Positions 57,598 through 64,000 of a stretch of 64,000 nucleotides of DNA are shown here, piece by piece. Position numbers and translations under genes: made by a program. The DNA lies in the NCBI GenBank assembly GCA_027886175.1, contig JAJNNQ010000026.1:12829501-12893500 (forward strand), in the 5' to 3' direction. Every line of letters starts with the position of its first letter. Position 1 is the stretch's first letter. Source of the stretch: Phylloscopus collybita. Lineage: Eukaryota; Chordata; Aves; Passeriformes; Phylloscopidae. Under the pieces are notes generated by a model. The model saw nothing but the letters and a program-made list of their open reading frames with translations. It searched no databases and had not been told where the DNA came from.

Positions 57598-57694
57598 TCT
57601 TCTTCTTCTACTACTTCTTCTTCCTCTTCTTCTTTTTACTCTTCTTCTTCTTCTTCTTCTTCTTCTTTTTCTTCTTCTTCTTCTTTTTCTCTCC
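57598..57694 (+). repeat. (TTC)n microsatellite (GAA on - strand)
   Basis: Roughly 97 bases of TTC/CTT units with a few T, C or A interruptions. The strand is almost pure pyrimidine, the type able to form triplex DNA. Confidence 0.95.
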
Positions 57695-57829
57695 CTGGTG
57701 TTTGTTGCTGAGCCTTGTCAGAGCAGTTCTTGTTCTGCTTGCCTGTCTGTGGTAACTTTGCAGCTCCTCAGTGGAGGAGCAGACTCTCTTCCCCAAAACA
57801 GATCCTTCCAGAGCCCTGGGAGCAGTTCC

Positions 57830-58490
57830 TGTGGGGGGAGAGGCAGAGACCAGCCGGTGCTGCCGGCGTGCGCTGCACGGCAGCGGGAGCGTGTCTCTGT
57901 CTGTGTGGGGGTGTGTGAGTTAGTGAAGACTTCTGACTACAGAGCACTCTGCATGCAGTGTGGCTTCGGGCTTTTCCAAACCTGAATCTAAGTGGTCTAT
58001 TTTTTTTTTTTTTTTTTAAATTTTTTTTCTGCCAAGGTATATGTCTCTTCCATTTTAAAAGCAACTTACATTGCAATATACGTAGCAGATAATATATATG
58101 TCACATGTTCTAGGGTTTTAGTATAGTTCATAGAGCAATGAGTTTAATTACAATCTCCGCATATCTTCAAACCAGATGTTAAGTTGAATTTGTATGCCTA
58201 ACTGGAAACTGGAGGGAGCAATACTGTTTGCAGACTGGGTTTTTACTGTGAGACCAACAGGCTTCTGAGAGACACCGAGGAGCACACTTGAGCAGAGTTG
58301 TTCGTGTTTGTCTTTTCAGGTGTTTTCAAGCTAACTTTGAGGGAGGACGGAGCACGGGGATGCAATGCCTGCGGGCACCTGGCTAGCCCTGCAGGTCCCT
58401 CCCTAGCCCTCCCGCCCCCGCTGCCGCCCCAGCCCGCACCCACCGTTTGCTGACAGAGGGTGAAGCCCGGCGTGGTTCAGTGAGTAATTC
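57830..58490 (+). promoter_or_regulatory. CpG-richer patch, candidate promoter or first exon
   Basis: CpG dinucleotides cluster at about 57855-57895 and 58340-58475, within a long region that otherwise has few. The second cluster ends in GTGAGT at 58480-58485, a consensus 5' splice site on the + strand. A T-run at 58003-58017 splits the two clusters. By human gene order the next gene downstream of SEC63, in the same orientation, is SCML4; this may be its upstream promoter. No SCML4 coding sequence was seen, so the link is inference. Confidence 0.3.
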
Positions 58491-59587
58491 CAATTTTCCA
58501 TCGCTGGTGAATGGCTGTGGGGGTTGCTTGCATTGCCTGGGGCTCGTCTGACAGCAGCGGTCTGGCAGAGAGAAGTTGCTTTTGGATTTGGTGCATGCGG
58601 GGCTTGTGGCAGGAATAAAGTTAACCCGGTGAGCTGCAGAAGGAAAGTTGCTTGAATGCTCTGCTTGGAGGGGGATTGCTGTTTAATCCTGGGTTTATTT
58701 CAAAGAGGCTTCTGAAGACCTTTTCTTCAAGGAGAGACCAAGGGCGTTTCGAATTGAATAAAGGCACAATGGGAGAAGTAAAGCAAAGAAAGGGATGTGT
58801 TTTTTTGTGGGAGCAGGGCTTGAATCTAAAGAGTGTCTTTGTGCTACAGAACTACTTGCAGCATCCTCCACCCCACCGTGCTGCCCGTCCCTGGTGCAGC
58901 TCAGCACACCAGGTTCCATCAGCCACTGGTGTAAATCAGCATAACTTCCCTGGCTCCAGCCTCATCTGACACTAGCTGAGGACATGGCTTGGAGATTTGC
59001 AAGTTCAGGTTTTGTAATTTTATTTAGATGAGGTGCCTCCCAGTTCTCTCCGGCTGCAGGTGACTTTGTATTTTAATTCAGATGTCAGACTGATTCTCCT
59101 GGTCAGGCAGAGCCCCTCTGCCCCATCGTAGAAGTTAGTTAGCTGATGCACCTGTTCTTTAGATTAGAAAGACTGCCAGGGGCACGAGTTATTCAGTAAT
59201 TGAGTGTGAAAGAGGGACTGGGAAAAAATCCACCAACAGGAAAAGTACATGTGCTGAATTAAATCAGAATGCTGCAGAAGGTGTACCTTGAGAAACATTT
59301 TGTTCATGAGCTCAGTAACTCTGATGTTTCTGTTATTCTGTCTATTGGAAATGTATGACTCAAATACTTATGTTTTGTGGGAAAGGGTGGGTAGAAAGTG
59401 GCAATTTTCTTTCTTGGGCATTCAGTGACTTGCCATGAGTTTTCTCACCTTCAGGGTTGAGATATGACTCCACAGGTGCTTGTCGGTGACTGTGGGACCT
59501 AGAAAGAAGAAATTGCAATAGGATGCTTTTGCCTCAGCCATTGCCTTAGTTTCATGCATAGATTTGGGGGTTTGTCAAACAGAGTGT

Positions 59588-59611
59588 GTGTTTGTTTGTT
59601 TGTTTGTTTGT
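59588..59611 (+). repeat. (GTTT)n microsatellite
   Basis: About six tandem TGTT units following GTGTGTG. Simple sequence only. Confidence 0.9.
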
Positions 59612-60075
59612 TTCAAAGAGAAACACAACATAGCACCTGATCATGGTACCAGAGGTTCAGTAGCCTGAGATGTGACCTTACAGATGTCTTCTCAACATCT
59701 TTCCCTCCCTCAAATGTAGGTAATATTAAAGAAAAGGAAAAAAGCAAGAGAGGTCAGGTTGTGGGGTGAACAAGGAAGTGGAGTGTGGGACAGTTGTCCA
59801 TTCACATCCTGGTAGCAGGAGAGAGGCAACCCTGCCAGCTGGGCTCCTGCCCACTCCCCCAGCCAGCCCTGCTGTGGGGAGGCACTTGGGCAAGGGCCTC
59901 TCTGCTGGGACATGGGCTGGCCTCAGTGGGGAGACATCCATCCTCCTCATCCCTGGCCATGCTGGCTCCTGTCAGCATCTTAGAACACCCCCAGCACCCA
60001 GCTCTGCCAAGAGCCAGCTCAAACCCAATAGTAAAATATGGGATAATTTAACTCATTTAGGCTGGATCACAGCAG

Positions 60076-60136
60076 CTTGACTTCAGTGATCCTGTGCATT
60101 CCTTTCAACCCAGGATATTCCACCATTCTATGATTC
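60076..60136 (+). mobile_element. CR1 LINE 3'-terminal remnant
   Basis: 'CAGTGATCCTGTGCATTCCT', 'TTCAACCCAGGATATTCCAC' and 'CATTCTATGATTC' match the very end of a CR1 element in order. It is only about 60 bp; the left edge is not clear. Confidence 0.75.
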
Positions 60137-63100
60137 AAACTCCCCAGGATCACCACTTCTCTGTGGGCTCCTTCCCTGCAGAGAACTGAACTCACATCAC
60201 TAAGGCTAGCCCGTGTTCCTAGCACTAGCTTGGAAACACCCAGGGTACTTCTAGCTGCAGGCAGAGGCATGCTCTCCTGCAAATGACAGGGAACCCACAC
60301 ACACCTGGCAAGTAAATAAAAGGGATAAAAACATGTTTTGGGGTAAGGAAGACCTTCAGGAAATAGTTGATGAGAGCAAGACAGCAATGATTTCTATTGA
60401 AAATTGAAAGAAATGAAATGTTTGTATTTGGTAACACTGAAGTCAGCAAAGCTCTGTTTTCTTCAGGGGGTTTTAGTTCACTTTCATAAACTATACTTGA
60501 TGCCACGTGTTGTCTCTAAAAAAAAAGTAACAGTGAGAAAATACACCCCAATACCCTAAAATCCTACCCCACTTCTTTCTCTACAGCTTTAAGATGGTGC
60601 AAAGGAGGAGTCAGCTTTATTTATGTAAAACACTCCCAGCTGAGTTCTCCAGCTGACCATTAAGAGCGGCTACAGTGTTTAACAGGTGATGGCTCTCCAC
60701 AGTGAGAATGAAAAATAATTGCTTTTCTTACGCAAAGAAAAATATTCAAGGCTCACCTTGGAGGGAAGAATTAATTACATGTATTAATTCTGTCATAACA
60801 AGTTGCCTCGTGAGGAATTCGTTTCCTGTACAAAGGAAGCAAAAATTTCTCTTTTTTTTGCTCTGTATAAGAAAAGATACTTGATTCAAAATTGTGTGTC
60901 AGGAGATTACACATTGCTCTGCTGAACACAATCATGATATATTGGTGTACTGAAGGTACTGGCTGATTTGCTATCGACTAATGAAATTGAAGAGAATTTA
61001 TAATCTAAGTTAGCATCTTCGCACCAAGTTCTTCTATTGATGAGAATGAAGAAATTAACAAAAGAAAAGGTGATGTGCAGTGAAGGTGGAGTTAAAATTT
61101 ATTAAATTTATTAAATTTCCGAACTTCTGATGTTATTTTTTTAATAAAGCCTTATTAAAGATGATGAACCTGTAAGTCATTCATTAAGATTGACTGTTCC
61201 CTTTAGGAAATAGCGTAAATTTGGCTTGAATAAAGGATTGCCCAGAGAGAATCTGGATGTATAATTATATTCCACTGAAGGATGAATAATTCCTCTTGAA
61301 CGGAACAGTTTGCTGCAGCCCTGCAGCTTATACTGACCTCATCTTTAAGGGTGATTCTCGTTGTAGCACAGAAGAAATGGTGCTATAAATGCTAGCCTTT
61401 CCCTTTCCCCCGTAGGAGTTTGTTACTCCGTTCACTTTGGGTGTACGAGGCAAAGGATGGGGTTTCCTTTCCAACATCAGTTGGCAGTGCAGCCAGGTTT
61501 ATGCGTCTGGTTTCCTGCTCCTCTTCCCTGCATGTGCAGTGGTGCCGGTGTGCTCGGCATCTGAAATGTCAGACTGACAAAAGCTTTCGCAGGGGCCAGC
61601 TGTTGCTCTCCTTGCTTCAAGTGTTTTTATACATGGGGCTCCCAGGAGCATTTGCTGGCATTTTCTTTATTTACAACAGGTGTGGCTGAGCTGGAGCATC
61701 CAGAGCTGTGCCCTGAATCGCTCGGAGCGCTTTGCTTACCCCGCTCCTCACAGAGGCTCTGCTCCTCACCTGCCCCACACGCGGATGCTGGGTGCCCTCC
61801 CAGCTCTGCTGCAGCTGGAGCAGCAGGGAAGGGGCTGCACTTGGCACAGGGAGGGCGAGGCCCAAGGCCTCACGCCTCTGTTAACCCTGCCCTGGCACGC
61901 AGGCGCTGCCCGCCTTCCCACCACCACGCTGCTGCTCCGAGGTCCTGGCTCAGGAGATGGGCAGCTGGCTAAGGCCACCTGCAGCTCTAGCCCAGATACA
62001 TGCTGGTAGAGATGTACTTTCCTTGACAGCTGGAACTGGTGCTGCACCTGAAGCAGTGTTTGCCTCTGTACACTGCTCCCAGCTCCGCACAGGGTGACAG
62101 GGAGTAGCAGCTGCTCAATTGCTGGACTTCTGCTGGCACCTGTGCAAGTCTTGCTTTCTCAGGGAGAACTGCAGAAAGTTCATCTCACAGTGTGTGCAGT
62201 GATAGGCGATTCCTTGTGGCATCCCCTGTGATCTCAAGTAGTTTGAAAAGATCAGCTGTGTTTCTCTGTGACACTCCTTGGACATGAGCATCACATGTGC
62301 ACATACTGCCTTTTGCTGAGGGATGAGTCTCTGAGAGCTGCCCTGCCTCTCTCTTGTGTAAATTCCTCTCCATGATGCTTGCCTCCATCTCTCCATGCTT
62401 CCACTTGTGTGCCAATGGCATGAAGGAGCTACCACAAGATGTATTGTATTTTACTTGGTGGGAGGTGCAGGGAAGGTATGAGATGGTTTCTTGTTTCGGC
62501 CCATCTTCCTGCTGTGTCACACACCTTAGGTTTCAATGAAAGAGCTAAATGTGAGTAACATGTAAACCACCATGTCCCCAAAATGCAGGACAAGGTTATC
62601 ACCTTGTTGACCTGAAAGCCTGTAAGCAGCATTGGCCCCCAATGATTTCTTCCCACCTGCCTGCCAGGAAAGACACCACAGACAGGCAGGTTTTTAACCC
62701 AAGACCTTGTCTTGCACCACAGGCAGATTTATTGAGAATTATGGTAGTTGTCATCCTGAGAGGTTCCAGTGAGTATTTAGGCACTCTATAAACTCACAGT
62801 CAGAGGGAATGTGTCACTCAAATGCTCAGTCTATCAAGGCAATAGAAAAGAAAGGTGGGAATGAGGGATTACCTCTGGTCTTGTTTGCTGGGTGTCCTAT
62901 TGCCACCTCCTGTCCCCTTGCCAAAGTCATCTCTTGGGTAGCTGCTCCTCCCCAGCCCCACAGAGCAGCCTGGATTTGGGGCAGAATGGGCAGACCTGAG
63001 CCATGAGATCAGCACTGCACCTTGCAAGCAGCCATGGAGGCTCTCCTGGGGAGGCAGCAAGGGGGCACAAGGGATTCTGGTAGAATCCCTTTTTTACAGG

Positions 63101-64000
63101 ATCGGTGTGTAAAATGATCTGATTTCAAAGTACACATCAGTGGTTTGCAGCCATTGAGACCTGTGGACCTTCTGGAGAGAGAAACATGCCTGGAGGCAGG
63201 AGTAAAGGTATGGGAGAGGTCTTCAAACCTGGCCAGAGATCTTGAAAGAGATCTTGAAAGGAGAGACAGGCACTGAACAGAGCAAAAGAGAGCTCTGGGG
63301 TTTTAGCTAAGGACAAATCCAAAGGGCAACATTACAATTAGGGGTTTCATATTAAAGAACCTGAGAGATTGTGAGATTTTGAAATAGCAGTTTTGTCTCT
63401 GCTATCATTTTTGTTTTGGGCTGAGCTGCCACTGTGCCTGACTCTGTCTCTGCAGGGAAATGCCTGCACACGCTCATTACTGTGCTCTAAAGCTTGGACA
63501 GATGCACCAGCCCAGAGCCAACAGAAGAATTCCAGGATCACATCAGGGGTTTGTTGGTGACTCACTCCTACGAAAAAAAAACACAACATCAATAGGATTG
63601 CAGCCCAGCAGATGCTGTGAAGTCTAATGATAGATAAGACCCTTTAATATATGTATCTGCATATTTCCATGAGCTTGTACGTGCATGGGAACTATCCTAT
63701 TGAACTGTGCAATAGAAATATTTTTTCCTTGTTCTCCATCAGAAAGAATAAAGTGAATCAGTGTTATGTCATTCATTACCCTTAGGAAGAAATACCTTGT
63801 GGAGGACACATCCATTTGGCATGGCATCTTAAAAATCATGCAGAGGGAACTGAAGGAGGACTTCAGTAATACTGTATCTGATGCCTTTTTAAGATCTGTT
63901 TCCCACAGAAGATGTCTGTTTTCTGCCTCAGAAAAGCACAGACCTGGTAAAGGCTCTTGTTTTACAAATGCCCAGCGCAGATTCTCAAGAGAACATCTGT

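Larger units (their letters stand above)
52141..57830. other. Intergenic region with simple repeats, no gene recognised
   Basis: Holds (GGGCT)n at 52404-52431, (AAT)n at 53987-54009, A-rich runs at 55400-55440, a T-run at 55720-55740, the G/T tract at 56373-56562 and the TTC tract at 57598-57694. It includes AT-rich islands at 52141-52265, 53265-53400 and 57290-57430 in a GC-richer background. No exon was identified. Confidence 0.6.
58491..64000. other. Region without recognised gene
   Basis: Mixed composition with (TGTTT)-like (GTTT)n at 59588-59611, a CR1 remnant at 60076-60136, a triplicated 9-bp AT unit at about 61094-61120, an AT-rich island at about 60900-61270, and a GC-rich stretch at 61650-61990 with overlapping open frames on both strands but no protein resemblance. 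A 13-bp tandem duplication (GAGATCTTGAAA) lies at about 63235-63260. Confidence 0.6.

Noticed and set aside
57611..57796. Lys-rich 61-codon - strand frame
   Set aside because: It is the GAA/AAG translation of the TTC microsatellite.
61652..62047. Overlapping frames of 93-109 codons on both strands in a GC-rich stretch
   Set aside because: Several frames are open at once on both strands, typical of GC-rich non-coding DNA. I compared them with remembered SCML4 sequence and saw no match.
1..64000. tRNA, rRNA, snRNA, CRISPR or bacterial-type operon features
   Set aside because: I found no cloverleaf with A/B boxes, rRNA core motif, repeat-spacer array or tandem intronless genes on reading either strand.

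Overview
The window is eukaryotic nuclear DNA, most likely from a bird and probably a songbird. Three things point there. The one recognisable gene is split into small exons with clean GT-AG introns. Several fragments match the 3' end of CR1 LINEs, the main repeat of sauropsid genomes. A solo LTR at 38977-39607 resembles endogenous-retrovirus LTRs I know from passerines. Nothing prokaryotic is present: no operons, no CRISPR, no insertion sequences.

The left two thirds (about 1-42400) hold the + strand gene SEC63, the ER membrane J-domain co-chaperone of the Sec61 translocon. I traced 20 consecutive coding exons, numbered 2 to 21 after the human gene, from 2785 to the TAA at 42120-42122. Every junction keeps frame and every intron is GT-AG. 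Exon 1 lies upstream of the window: it should encode the lumenal N-terminus, the first membrane span and the start codon. The exons present encode 714 residues, counting the split first Glu. With the 41 residues before it that I expect from human exon 1, the protein would be about 755 aa, close to the human 760. Residue numbers below assume those 41. The order is: membrane span 2 (exon 3), J domain with HPD (exons 3-5), span 3 (exons 6-8), Sec63/Brl helical region (exons 8-15), a Lys-rich then acidic linker (exons 16-17), C-terminal beta-sandwich region (exons 18-20) and an acidic tail for Sec62 binding (exon 21).

The introns are AT-rich and mostly plain. They contain CR1 fragments, one older CR1-like LINE relic (intron 9), the solo LTR in intron 18, homopolymers including a 20-base C run, and two perfect hairpins.

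From about 42400 to 44700 there is AT-rich sequence with several further poly(A) signals, possibly a long alternative 3' UTR. From about 44700 to 64000 base composition rises and I find no convincing protein-coding exon. This part has microsatellites, a 190-base G/T tract that ends in a CAG|GTAAGA motif, a CpG-richer patch near 57830-58490 that could be a promoter or first exon, and AT-rich islands that could be regulatory. In human, SCML4 lies next downstream of SEC63 in the same orientation, so this is plausibly its upstream region, but no SCML4 coding sequence was recognised. No new biological system is evident.
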